64,000 nucleotides of DNA from the NCBI GenBank assembly GCA_951230915.1, contig OX579635.1, positions 36,146,001 through 36,210,000 of the forward strand, in the 5' to 3' direction. Below, in pieces: positions 1 through 11,915 of the stretch. Position 1 is the stretch's first letter; each line of letters starts with the position of its first letter. The notes below the pieces were generated by a model. It was given only the letters and a program-made list of their open reading frames with translations. It was not told the origin of the DNA and did no database searches. This DNA is from Antitrichia curtipendula. Lineage: Eukaryota; Streptophyta; Bryopsida; Hypnales; Leucodontaceae. The translations under genes were made by a program, and so were the position numbers.

Positions 1-1172
1 ACATATATAGAAGAAATGCTACTTCCTAAATTAGAACAATCCCCTTTCTTTTAGGAAAGGGAATGTAGGGGAGATAAATTATTTATAAGAAAATATCCCC
101 TTCTCATCCCTTGCCCTTCTTGAACCACAAAGCTCATAGCACTAATACAATGTGTACTTATAATGATTGGATCCTAAGACTTGGAATTTGCTAACAATTG
201 ATTCAATAGAGAAACAACATATTTGTGGCATGGTTGGAATTATTAATCAATAATATAAAACCACATCTAGATTATAACATAAATATTTTTTTAAATTTAT
301 TCTATTATTTTTTGGTATTAGAGCTTGTTAATATATGTTGAGACTTGTTAAAAAGTATTATGTTTAACAACTTTTGATAGGTTTTTATAGAAAATTCTCA
401 TTAAAAAATTCTTATTCCTTTGTTGGCAAAATTTCTAAAGGAATTTGTTAAACATTGTTAAATAGAACACTTTATAACAAGTTTCAACACATTTCAACAA
501 AATCTAGCATAATGAACATTAAAAACAAACCCATAGTTATGTTACAATCTAAAAATGCTTAAATTGTACTAGTGCGAGACAATTTCTTGTAGTTGTAGAC
601 ACCAAAATAGTATACACAAACTTATCAAGCTACTAGGCAAGCTACTATTCCAAATGTTTAATTTTTCCTCCACAAATAACTCATGGCACAAATTATTATA
701 CTAAATAGATAAACTAGATTGCCCCACACTAATTTCTCAACATTTAACACTATTCAAATATTTACAATTATTATATACTAATACACTACTTTTGAATTAG
801 GTATTGTTGTAATTGGGACTCATGAACCTCCATGTGTAGGAATGGAAATATTTGTAGAAGTATTTGTTGACTTTGATGGCTTATAAAATAATTTTTTAGG
901 ATAAGGCAACCTAATTTTACTATTTAGTGTATTGAAGGTCAAAAACTACATGATAATTTCTTAAAGCATATAGATTATAAGTTACTATTACCTAAGCACA
1001 TGACATTCATCAACAATGGCATGCTTTGGTAGCGAGCTTGGTAGTTTATGCATATGCTTGAGGTTAAGTGGAATCAATTGTCTTGGATCTATATGGTTTT
1101 AAGTTAAGTTGCCTCCTCCCAAACCATGACGTTTTGCTATTGTGCCTAGTTATTATTATTAGACTTGTCACA
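1..1172. other. AT-rich intergenic DNA, nothing recognised
   Basis: Very AT-rich sequence with stops in all frames and no reading frame of convincing composition. I see no gene, RNA gene or clear repeat boundary here. It is probably old decayed transposon or spacer DNA. Confidence 0.5.
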
Positions 1173-1389
1173 TTTTTATATTTTCTTGTTGACAAGTGAA
1201 AGGAAATTCCAATGCACCAAGAACACGACATTTGAATACTAAATGCAATAGTTATGAAAGGTCAAAATTTGTTTTAATAGAGTTTCTAAGATTGTTTCTT
1301 TTACATAGGTACATATTGATTTTAGAAATGTAGATTCATAATAATGATGGCAATTTTGGGTTAGTGGCACCATCAGCAGCCTACCTTAA
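1173..1389 (+). repeat. Dispersed repeat, copy 1 (partner near 10.27-10.47 kb)
   Basis: This stretch aligns by eye over about 210 bp, same orientation, with 10267-10471. Both copies pass through a GACAARTGAAA block, a CAAWGAACACRACA block, a GGTACATA block and a GATGATGG block. The similarity stops at the ACCTTA trinucleotide pair, where copy 1 continues into a TTAA and the end of a different element and copy 2 continues into unrelated DNA. Family unknown. Confidence 0.6.
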
Positions 1390-1620
1390 TCCCTAAGGCC
1401 CTAAATTGCTTTTTCTTTTTTGGCAACCTAGCAATTCCAAGCAACTCACTACTAATGAAATTTTTATTTTTTTAATTTTAAATTTTCATACAAGATGTGC
1501 TTGAGGAGTAGCTTCAAGGCCCAATAATTTTCAGAACTATTGACTACATGGTTAAAAAGTGATGGTATGATAAATCACTTTTAAAAAAATAAAACTTTGA
1601 ATTTGGTTTTCTAGATTTAT
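1390..1620. repeat. Truncated terminal piece of the TTAA-flanked repeat family
   Basis: Starts just after a TTAA (1386-1389) with TCCCTAAGG, a variant of the CCCCTAAAGG end of the longer copies. It then follows the same order of blocks as the copy at 2100-4827: TAGCAATT, a T/A-rich tract, TTTCAYACA, GAGGAGTAG, AAGGCCCAA and GGTTAAAAAG. Only one end is found, so it is a truncated copy. The AGTAG at about 1508-1512 corresponds to the empty target site of the LTR inserted in the next copy. Confidence 0.55.
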
Positions 1621-2216
1621 ATGTTTGTGAGCATAGAAGTGAGTTAGGAGAATGAATTCCATCAATATCAGTGCATTCCACATTGTAGAGGAGACATAAA
1701 GTACTTTCTACATTTGGATATCAGCAAATGCACCCACCCATTGATACATGTAAGGAAGTCCTCAATCTAGTGTCAAAGGGAGACTCGATTGGCTCCATTT
1801 AACAAATTGAGAGAAAATGAAGTAAGGCTTTGTCAATTTTGTTATCTCCTAAGGTAAAAACACTCAAAAATGTTGAAATAAGCTATTCAATATAGTTGGA
1901 GGCACCTTTCTCAAGAAAAACAATATTTTTGTAGTATTTGCAATTAAAAATCAAGAATTTTCAAAAGAAAAAATTAGAGTTTTTGGATAAGATATGTAAT
2001 TACTTTGAATTTTCAAAGTGGAATTCCTTTGGCCACTGAAATTGTTACATAGCTTGGTCCTAATTTTGGAATCTAAAAAATCAACAAGCAACCAAATAAC
2101 CTCTAAAGGACCAAACACCGTTTTTTGACAACATAGCAATTTTGGGTAGCTCACTACGACCGGAATTTTTATTTATTTTCTTTCAAATTTTCACACAGAA
2201 TGCGCCTGAGGAGTAG

Positions 2217-4016
2217 TGTAGAATAAATTAATAAAATCCAAGTATGTAGTAAAATTTGTTCCGGGGAGACTATTTAATAGGAATGATTCTAAATTAATTC
2301 TACTAGGCCAATGCAACAAAGAATTAGATTAAAAAAATGATCCTTTAATTCAAATACAATATAGTTTTCCTCACAAGATAAATCTAATTACGTAATTTTT
2401 CTCTCCACTCTTAATGGCCACAAGGACAAAGTGTTATCTCCAATTGGTTGATCTTGACTTTTTACTAGTCAGCTTCAGCCTTCTCCACCAAATTGACTTC
2501 CTTGCTCTATCGGCACTATAGCAATCCAAATTGGATTTCTTCCTTTCTACTAGCCAATATCTGGTCACTTGTCTTTGCCTCCCTTTACCACATCAGGAAC
2601 TTCAAATACCAACTCGGAATTCTTCATGTATCACATCAAGGAACCTTCAGTCTTTTGAATGGGACTACTAAACTACAATTTTATCTTTGTCTCTTTTTTG
2701 GAAACCACCAAGACTTAATTCACCAACTTGGTTTTAATTGACTGCCTTACAAACATTCAATAATATTCTCTCCAAATTTCAGATGACAATGTGCATTGAC
2801 CACAAGCCACACTCAAACTTTCTGAATTGGTATCATGCACACCATATACAAAACTCTCAAATAGAAAATTAGCCATTCATAAATTAACTGACAATATTCA
2901 AAATAATTTCACGAAGTTTTCTTCAAATTCTTTCTTCAGTCAAAATACTACAACGACACAGTTAATTAACTTCAGGCTTTTCATTAAATTAACACACATG
3001 TTTTCAACCAACTTGGATTGAAATCACAAAGGCATAAACTCTCAGCTAGGCTATCCATAGATTCCTTCCAAGTTAATCCATACTTCTCAATCCTACATTC
3101 CATCACTTAAAATACGCGCTCATCATGCAAGACACCACACACCAATTAGAAAATATCCTTTCCATTTAATTCCGAATTGGTGATCAAATCACTGTTTATA
3201 GATTTACAGTTTTGTTAATATACTCCAACTTGGAGCCTAATTGATCTACACTCATACAATTTAAGCTCTTCAACTTCTAACTTCTACCACATAATTACTT
3301 CTTCTAACTTGGCTTCTAGTCACTCCATTGCTAATCACACTTCCTATTCTTTCCAACTTGGACTTAATCATTTCCGTCCTATAAACACACAAATATAAAC
3401 ATCACACCAATTGCTCTATATAAACTCAGAACTTCCCAATTTGGTGCACCTTTGTGTAACAACGAACTTGCTTTCACTTTACAATTATCCAACTAAGACT
3501 TACATGCATTCATTCACCATCTCCATGGAATTTCACAACCTGGATTATCCTAGTAATACTGCAAGTTCACACTCACTCACACATTAAACTCCAACTTTTA
3601 AAAAAATCAACATACTGACAAAACTCTCCAAAAGTAGTGGTTCCTCAAAAGATGAAGAAGACAATCTAATAGATAAATTTCCAAAGTGGCAGTTATCAAT
3701 TGGGAACAAAATCAGTTACTACAGCTACTTGCAGTTAACTGCCCGATTTGGAACGTGTCACCAAACCAGGAGATTCCGATTTGGTTAACAAACTACTCAC
3801 TAAGTAGTCACTACAGATCACTATAGAGTTCCGACTTTGGAATCCACATCTCCAAACTCAAAATTGGAACCCAAAATTGTACCTCCAACTTGGTAATAAC
3901 AATTACAAAACTACCAAATTGGGACAAAAACCAACAATTAAACAGTAAAACACTCCGATTTGGAACTTAAATACACAACAAAAAGACAAAAATCAGAGCC
4001 AAACAGTCAATTTACA
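2217..4016. mobile_element. Solo LTR of a retrotransposon, 1800 bp
   Basis: The insert starts TGTAGAATAA and ends CAATTTACA, the TG...CA ends of a long terminal repeat, with short inverted TGTA/TACA tips. It is flanked by a perfect 5-bp duplication, AGTAG, at 2212-2216 and 4017-4021. The two halves of the interrupted host repeat rejoin exactly across it. No primer-binding site, gag/pol reading frame or second LTR is present, so it looks like a single LTR left after LTR-LTR recombination. Transcription direction is not decided. Family (Gypsy or Copia) cannot be told from an LTR alone. Confidence 0.78.
2488..3963. repeat. Recurring CCAACTTGG-like boxes inside the solo LTR
   Basis: About sixteen copies of a near-palindromic nonamer resembling CCAACTTGG or CCGATTTGG recur at irregular spacing, for example near 2526, 2722, 3008, 3225, 3353, 3437, 3744, 3778, 3829, 3887, 3918 and 3956. 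The plus strand between them is rich in C and T. The density is far above what this AT-rich background shows elsewhere in the window. Confidence 0.5.
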
Positions 4017-4831
4017 AGTAGCTTTAAGGCCCAAAAATTTTCATAACTTCTGACTATGTGGTTAAAAAGTTATTACATGATATGTCATTTTCATTGGTCG
4101 GCAGGCAGCCTTGGCAGCTGAAAAAACTTCTTTAAAAATCACTTTTAAAAATAAATAAAATTTGAAATTGGTTCTTTAGATTTATATATACGTGGAAAGC
4201 TTTTAATCGTTCCATTTTGATTAATGAGATGAAAGTTATGGTGAGTTTTAGTTTGCGGGTAGTTATGGAATCTCTATTCTAAAATAAACTTTGAAGTCCT
4301 TTATTTAACTCAATTTTTAACATTTAAAAAGAAAAAGAAAAAGAAAAGGGTGTATATTGTTTATTACAACATTACAATTGTTGGGATTGGCATTTTCCAA
4401 TTCCATACTTAATTTTTAACAATTTAGTGTTTTAAACATTATCTACCTCTTTCTACTCACTATTTTTTTCTTGTATGTTGTACATTTCCAAATGATCTGA
4501 AAATTTTCAAGCATGTAGCCAATTTGACTTGAAGAATGAATTCAAAAAGTAACCACCATTTTGGACATTTTTTCATACAAATGTGACCTTGTAAAGTGCA
4601 GCTGCTCAGATTTTCACAGGGATAAAAAACAGATTTTTGTCAATGAAATTGCTATTATCTTGCAATCCACACGGTGGAAATTTCTGAAATTTTTTCCACA
4701 ACTTTTCAAACTAGTTTAATACAAGATCCTATGGTTACGTTTTTCCAAAACATTTTAAGAAAAAAAATTGATACTTGTATTAGAAATAGCAATTTGGGAG
4801 TAGTTTTGGTGAAAACATAGTTAGGGGTTAA

Positions 4832-7800
4832 TTGCAGGTAAATATGGGAACAATTTATTTGCACTTTAGGGGACACTTCCAATAAATTATATTTGTCAAG
4901 AATGGATACACAGATAGATTTGGGTGTTTTCATCCTTGGTAGGGTGCTCTAATAGCGCCCACCTCCTGAAATGTATAGAATTGATACATTAAACTTCAAA
5001 AATTCATAACTAATTCCATGAAGGTCAAAAAAATATGAAACAACTTGGGATACATGCCAATTCCACTTTATTTCCTACCAAAATCTACTGAAAATTATTT
5101 CAAGGAGCTTAGCATCCCCAAAATACAATCAGCTCTTAAATAGTCACTTTAAGAGTAGACTACGCTATGTGTATTTTTGTCTGATATGTTTGCAATCCAT
5201 GTGTGACGGTGTTTGTGTGAAAGTACACACCTCAAATCTGAATTCAGTGGGTATTTTTGCTCTAACTAGGCATGTGGATGTTGGGGTATCAATTGTAGCT
5301 TGTGATGAGCAACGTGTATATGTTCTATTTTATTTTTTATTTAAATTTTTTATTTTTTAAACCTAGAGTTCATTCCAAGAGTGTAACCACGAACAAATGG
5401 CGGAGGGAAGGAGAGAGAGAGAGAAATCAAGAATGAAACCTAAAAACGCAACCACACACAAATTTACAATTTGTACAAAATTTGAACCGCAATGCTATCT
5501 TTTGTTCCTAAACTTAACAAAAGAGAATCTCACACCTATGCAAATGTTGGTCACCATGGAAATCAACCTTGTGGTACCATATGCATCATTTGCCCAATTA
5601 AACCCCCCATTGGAGAGCATTCATTGGAGGTCAAACTATTGTATAAGACCTATCTATTTCATGCAAAATTCCAAGGATGAACAGTCACCTACACTTTTAT
5701 CCTAAGATAAAAATAACCCATTGTGGTCAAAATTAGGAGTTTGACTTCATGTGGTTCTTGAAAATTTTCAATTTTTTTTTCCTATAGTAGTAAAGTGTGA
5801 GGAATAGTGATAGCAATTTAAATTATGTTTTTTTTTGACAAAGTATGAATTTGCTATGAATTTTTGAAGTGTTCAATGCATCATGGCCCAAAAGAGTCTA
5901 TAGACTACCTTAGAACCAACAAAATCTGAATCCATCATGCTCATTTTGCTCACCTAAAGCAGGCATAGTATTTTCTAACATGGAAGGCCTAAAAAGTTAA
6001 TTCTTGCAATGAATTCACATTGAAAAGTTGAAAGTTCCTAATGAAGTGACTAACCACTCCATCACTATCATGTAAGACATGCGTTGAAGCCAAAATCTCA
6101 CAAACTCATCCCTTCCCCCCCCCATAATGGAACCATTCTCTAAGTGTTCATTATGGACCATTTGATCGCATTGGGTTGTTCTACCTTATTTAAAAGGATT
6201 CTATATCATCCGTCCATTGGATATTTAGGGTGTACAACGTCCTTCTAGGGTTAATAAGTGAAGCCATCCATTGGATCTTTTAGGGTCCACAACATCCTTA
6301 CATGATTAACATAAATTGTGTTGCACCTTTACAACCTCAAGAATCATTGATCTGCTGGGTTCCACAATAAGTGAACTATAATTTTGAAATGTAGTGCCGA
6401 ACTTGACTAGGAATACTATGGTGGATAATAAAATTGAAGTAATTTTTTAGGTGTGGAAGGCTTCCATTTGTCATTCTTTCCAATAATCATGTGGGATGGA
6501 ATTATCTACAGACTACAAAGTGGTTCTCATAATCTAAATACTATATTTTTTAACATGATAATGGTGTATTTATTATTTTGCTGAAATTGTAAAGATATTC
6601 CTAGTTCCTAGGTTATTTATTACGATTTTGTTGAAATTGTCCTATTTGATGTGTAATTTGTAAGCACAAAAACATTTGTTACCAATCTTAGAAGAAACTC
6701 TTAATTTTTCCTTTTGCAATTAAAAATGGTTATATGCTCTCTAAAGTATAAAATATAATTTCATTGTTAGTAGACCATTTAACAAAATGACATAAATCTT
6801 TAAAATTGCAAAAATAAAATTCAACAATGATTTAAATTTCAATGCATGTATTTTCTACAATGGTCACTAAGACTTTCTACTATTGATTCTATAAAATCTT
6901 CTCTAGGGTTTCTAACTGTGGTGAAGTGATTTTATTGTCATAAAATTGCAATTTTGCTAGTTTTTTTAGCTTTTGTGATTTGTACACATTTTCATCTATT
7001 CAAATTACACAATTCTTTTGATGAACTTAGCATGTCTATATGTATTAATACATCTTCTTGGAAAAAAATTTGGTTTCTTTCAAGAATTTATTCTTCATTT
7101 TCTACTTAAATTTTTTTGCTTCACATAATTACAATACTTCTAAGACAACAAATTTACTAACTTTGCAATGACAAAAGTAAAAATTTTGTTCCCATATTTT
7201 AGTGTTTAGATGGTTTCAACAAGACAATGCAACCTCTATATTGTTGATTTTTAGAAATTAGGATTAAATTTTTTCTTTAATATTTATAACTTACTTTATT
7301 TGCGTTGATTAATTTGAAATTTTGAAATAAGAGAATAATTTTGAATTTTTCAAATATTTAGAAAAATTATTGATGTTGTTGCCTTCATGTTTTCTTATTT
7401 TTTTTTAAATTATCACTACATTTATACCATATACTCCTCCATAGTTTGAAAACACCTAATAAAATTTCAATTAAATATCTTCTAAATTTGATTATATTTC
7501 AGAGATATTTATCCAATAATTTTGTATTAGTAAATTATGGATTTTATTTTAGAAATGCATATTGGAAAATACTATAAGACACCCACTAGATTCTTCTTTA
7601 ACTTTATAAGAAAATAATTTTTATTTCAATGTGTCCAAGAGCAAAGGTTATGGTACACAAAATCTAAGCAATACAAAAATCATATGAAAATTTAGAATTG
7701 TTTTTTCCCCGTTTTTTTCCTTATAAAATAGGTATTTTTTCTATTTAAAGATCTTTGACTCATTCAATTTGGATAAGTAACAAGAAAGTTATAAAACATT

Positions 7801-9498
7801 TCTTTTTTGCAAGCATTTAGAGCATCTTTGTGAAAAATAGCATATTGATTTTATTTTTTAAACTCAAACTTTGCAATTTTTCAATAAAAAGATTTGTAGC
7901 AATTAGTTTGCTTGCCAAAGCAATTTCATTTTGAAGATTTTCATATTTTAATTCCATCTAAGAACAAATAATTATTTAGTTTTTTTTTTCCATTTCTAAC
8001 CTACTTCTACCTTATAATTTTTTAAAGAATGAAAATCAAGTATTTTTTTCTTCAATAATTTTCCAAGACTCTCAACTCAATTCTTTGACATAATTGTTTT
8101 GAAATCAAAATCTATAGTGCAAAATATTGAAGGTAAAAAGATTCAAAGGCTTATAATCTAGTGTTAGGAAATGTCCCCCCAAATGGGTTTTTTTCACTTC
8201 AAATGCTAATATCTTCCAATCTATGTGATTAACTTCACAAATATTTTACCGCATGTTTTTATACAAGGATAGTGGTGTAAGATTATACAATCTTACATCT
8301 AAAATTCAATACCTAAAATTTTCATTTATTTGTTTTCTTGCCTCAATGAAATACAAGTAGCAATTCTAAGTGGACTCTGATAGAAAATAAACTTAAGACT
8401 TCAGAGGTTAATCCCTGAAGTCCCATGTGATTTCCTAGGATTTTCTGACTCAGAAAACACTAAAAAACTGCCATTTCTAATGCATTAATTGGAAAAATGT
8501 ACAAGATGTTTTTTTTTCAAAATGTAACCATATGATCTTGTGCTAAGCTTATAGAAGATGATGTGATAAAAATTTCACGCAACTTGACCATATGGAATTG
8601 AAAAATAAATGCATTCAAAGTGACAAGTTTTTTTGGAGGGGGGGCTTATCCGAAAATTTCAGATGGCTTCGACGACCTCTTGTGGTCAATTTTTACACTA
8701 TGCAATTCTACTTAATTTTTCCATAATCAATACCATGTTAGACATATGTCAAGCAATTTTCAAGTCAATAAGACATGGAGCATATTCAAAAAAAATCCTA
8801 CAATGCGACTATGTCTTAAGATTTGACAATAGATTGTTCAATTTTTGCACACATTTTCCCACCACATAGCTTAAAAAAAAATTGAAAATTTGAAAATCTC
8901 TAGTTTCTATGTCAATTTGTAATTCAATGTGTGCTCCAAAATGAAGGGCAACTCTTGAATAATGGATTGTCCACTGCTCCTGGGATGTTCCCCAAATGTT
9001 CCCAATCTATTTTCCATGTTCTCTATAATCCCTCGTTGTTTTTTAGGTTCCCCTTGCATTCTTGAAGGTGCCCTTGCAATTGAACATTCCAACTGTCTCT
9101 TTCCAATTGTCCCTTTCTAAAAATTAATTCCTTGTGCCACACCCTGCCATAGTAAAGTTTGACCCTCTCCCCATTAGCCCCTTTTTAACCCTTTCTCAAA
9201 CCTATTGCCTCTACCTTTATACCACATCTAGCCCAAGCCTTCCTCAGTTCCTCTAGCCATGCCCTAGCCAAAGTCAATGTGATCAGCCTTGCCCAAGTTA
9301 CCCCATTTCCCTCATTTTTACAAAAAACAAACATAACTTTGGAACCGAAGGTCTGTTTTACCTAAAAGTTATACGTGCTTGAAGCTCTTTAAAAACTACA
9401 AGTGTAATAAAAGTTTCCAAAATATATTATACAAATTGAGATTAAATGAGCCTATCCAAAATCAATTTTACCCCTTGTAGGGACAATAGGACTTTAGG
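4832..9498. other. AT-rich intergenic DNA with decayed repeats
   Basis: Strongly AT-rich with many homopolymer runs; short reading frames here have simple composition and no recognisable motif. Around 9481-9520 there are two facing TTAA-type ends (TTTAGGTG then TTAA, then CTCCTAAATGG) that may be worn termini of the TTAA-flanked family. No gene is supported. Confidence 0.45.
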
Positions 9499-10266
9499 TG
9501 TTAACTCCTAAATGGCCTAAGAGACGTATTAGGTCCCTCCAAAAGTTTGGTATGGAGAATGCACTTAGTTCTTTGGATGTACTAGGCAAAACTCAAAATT
9601 ATGAAACTGAAAATTATGGCATCAAAAGGATTGAATTTCAGATGATTGCACAAAAACTACGAGGGCCAAGATGCCTATTTATTATTATTAGATTGTTCAA
9701 ATTTTTTATTACCTTTACTACAAGGAGAATAAAAATACAAGTGCCCAACCACATTCAGCTTAAAGAGGGGGTTAGTAAATGAATATAAGTGTACAAGACA
9801 AGAACACATGCTGTCCAACACCGACCGTGGGATTGGCAAGAGTCCATTTTGTTGAGACCTATCAATCATCTTTGCAGAAAGATCGTTGTGCCACCACCGG
9901 CCTTTGAAGCAATTCCAGGCAACCTCTCCTTGACCATGATAGAGCATGCACATTACGGTCCATTTGACCTACCCATAATCAATCAAATTGAACCAAATGT
10001 GTTGCATCAGCTTTGCAAAGTACCATCGAACATTGTTGAACGTTATGTCATTGCGTTCAATCCACAAGACCCATGGAATAACAAAACGGAAAGTAGCTCA
10101 TACTCTTTGCCAACCACCTCAAACTTGCACGGGGTGCACTCTAAGAAAATACTCACTTCCATGTAAAAAGTTGCCATAGGCCTCTGGCATCCTTGGAAGT
10201 AACCATGACATTTATAATACGGATGTCCCACAGCCAAGCCCATTGGACCAAGATATGTTCATATGT
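9499..10266. other. Less AT-rich intergenic block of unknown origin
   Basis: GC content rises noticeably here compared with both sides. Overlapping open frames of 60-125 codons occur on both strands, but none carries a family motif, and frames on the two strands mirror each other as expected from composition alone. It may be a fragment of an old transposon or captured gene. Function unknown. Confidence 0.3.
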
Positions 10267-10471
10267 TCAAATTTTCATATGTTCTAGTTGACAAATGAAA
10301 AGAGGTTTTAGCACACCAAAGAACACAACACTCGAATACCATGTGCAAAAATTCTGAAGGGTCAATGTTGTTTGGTAGAGGTTCTAAATCATTTCTTCCA
10401 TATAGGTACATAATGATTTTGGAGATGTACATAGAGTGATGATGGTGGGTTTGGGGGTGCCTGACCTTATT
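10267..10471 (+). repeat. Dispersed repeat, copy 2 (partner 1173-1389)
   Basis: Second copy of the roughly 210-bp repeat described near 1.2 kb, same orientation, with the same block order. An open frame of 166 codons on the minus strand (10259-10759) overlaps it but has no recognisable domain. Confidence 0.6.
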
Positions 10472-11033
10472 GCAAACTGGAGAAGTTGGTTGTTGGCTCT
10501 CAAGTATGATAATAGCGGTAGTCACACCTTCTTCCCCAAGCAGGTGGAGAATGGAGAATGACAAGTTCGTGAGGGTTTGGAGGAGCCAATAGGGAGCCGC
10601 GGTGGGTGAAAAAGGTGTGATACCCTCGAAAGTTGTTTGGAGAACGAGAGTGGAAAATCGGAGACCAACATTTGATGTGGAGTGTAGGATGAACATGAAA
10701 GCGGTAGACAACACAAGATGGAGAATATACTTGAATGAACAAGTCTTCACCGCTCCCATTATTCACCTCCAGAGGTGAAGACTAAGAGTGCGGAAGATAT
10801 AACTAGTTAAGAATATTCTACCGTGGAAGGCCAACATGAAGCCAACCCTAAGCTGCCACATCTCCATTTTCCATTCTCCAGGTGCGGAGTGAAGAAAGTG
10901 TGACTACCCCTAATATTGGATCCTCTTGCAACCAGCTACTCCGGTAAGACAGTTGTTGATTTTTTCAAGCCCTTGCTCCTACATATTAGGCTTGAAAATT
11001 GTTGTGCTTGTTCAAAATGTATTGTACATTAGT
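10472..11033. other. Intergenic DNA, no gene recognised
   Basis: Moderately GC-rich at first, then AT-rich. Short frames on the minus strand at 10500-10766 are out-of-phase readings of the same DNA and lack motifs. Confidence 0.35.
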
Positions 11034-11660
11034 CGGCAACTCTCAATCGTCCACCCCATTCTGCCATTTAAAATAATTTTGATTAATATATGATATGATT
11101 GACATTTTCCTATCTTGTATGATCCACATTCAATTCTTATGAAATTACAATCAAGCATTCCAAATTTGGGGGTTCAAAAAAGTAAGACTCAACATTCGAT
11201 GAATTGTTTCATTTAAAATTCATAGTTTTACATGATAATTGATTGAAAATCATTGGTGATGAATTTTTTTAATTCAATTGCGGAAATATCTCAAGGAAAT
11301 ATATATAAACATTGTCACCTCAACTTTTAAGACCGTTGTAAGGAGATTCTAAAACTTTTGGAGATGCTTATTGAAGGAAAGACGTGCATATGGGTGTTTC
11401 CTACATATTGCCACAATCAAATTAAAAAAATTCATCAACAATACATTTCAATGGATTATCGTGTAAAATCATTAAAATTTAATGAAACAATAATTCACCA
11501 AAAATGAAATTTTGATTTTTTGAAATCCAAATTTGGTATACTTGATCGGAATTGCGTAAGAAGTGAATGTTAATTATGCAAGATGAAATTCTTTAATCAT
11601 ATGATACATTCTACAATTTCTTTTAAATGGCAGAATAGGGTGGACAATTGAAAGTTGCCG
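11034..11660. repeat. Inverted repeat with 40-nt core arms
   Basis: Left core 11034-11073 and right core 11621-11660 are reverse complements with three mismatches over 40 nt (CGGCAACTYTCAATYGTCCA at the outer end). Weaker inverted similarity extends inward and outward for about 100 nt more. The roughly 550-nt centre is AT-rich without a gene. It could be a foldback element or two opposed copies of one repeat. Confidence 0.6.
11135..11270 (+). repeat. Direct repeat, copy 1 (partner 11783-11915)
   Basis: Matches 11783-11915 in the same orientation. Shared blocks are TTCTTATG, a CAAGCATTCCAAATTT-like block, TTTCATGTAA-like text and ATAATTGATTGAAAA followed by CATTGGTGATGAATTTTT. Unknown family. 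Confidence 0.55.
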
Positions 11661-11782
11661 GATACTATATAATATAGTGGGGTCCAATACACTTACAAAT
11701 GGTTCCTTGCGCCATTCAAAGAAATTTTGTATAATACAAAATACAATTGGCAATTTTTTGTCTTTCATAATTATCATTAAGT

Positions 11783-11915
11783 TCTTATGCAATCCAAATC
11801 AAGATATCAAATTTCAGTTTAAAAAAATCAAAACTCCATTTCTAGTGAATTTTTTCATGTAATATTCATGGTTTTATATAATAATTGATTGAAAAACATT
11901 GGTGATGAATTTTTG
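11783..11915 (+). repeat. Direct repeat, copy 2 (partner 11135-11270)
   Basis: The best conserved part is ATAATTGATTGAAAA then CATTGGTGATGAATTTTT near its right end. Together with the inverted repeat at 11.03-11.66 kb it shows that this kilobase is built from rearranged copies of one element. Confidence 0.55.

Larger units (their letters stand above)
2100..4827 (-). mobile_element. TTAA-flanked TIR element, copy A, split by a solo LTR
   Basis: The left end reads ATAA then CCTCTAAAGGACC (2096-2112); the right end reads TTAGGGG then TTAA (4821-4831). After subtracting the nested LTR plus one 5-bp target duplication, the native element is about 923 bp. Its reverse complement matches the copy at 46421-47337 (917 bp) almost end to end, including blocks for CCACCGTGT, CAAAATGGTGG, ATCATTTGGA and TATATATAAATCTA. 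No open reading frame of any size is present, so it is a non-autonomous element. Confidence 0.7.

Noticed and set aside
5397..5705. 102-codon plus-strand frame starting MAEGRREREK
   Set aside because: The promising start soon becomes unstructured text; a second frame overlaps it. Looks like chance.
9789..10166. 125-codon plus-strand open frame with fairly protein-like composition
   Set aside because: No recognisable motif, no splice or promoter context, and equally long frames occur on the opposite strand in the same GC-richer block.
10259..10759. 166-codon minus-strand open frame, the longest in the left 14 kb
   Set aside because: Composition is irregular, it overlaps a dispersed repeat whose other copy is not open, and no domain is visible.
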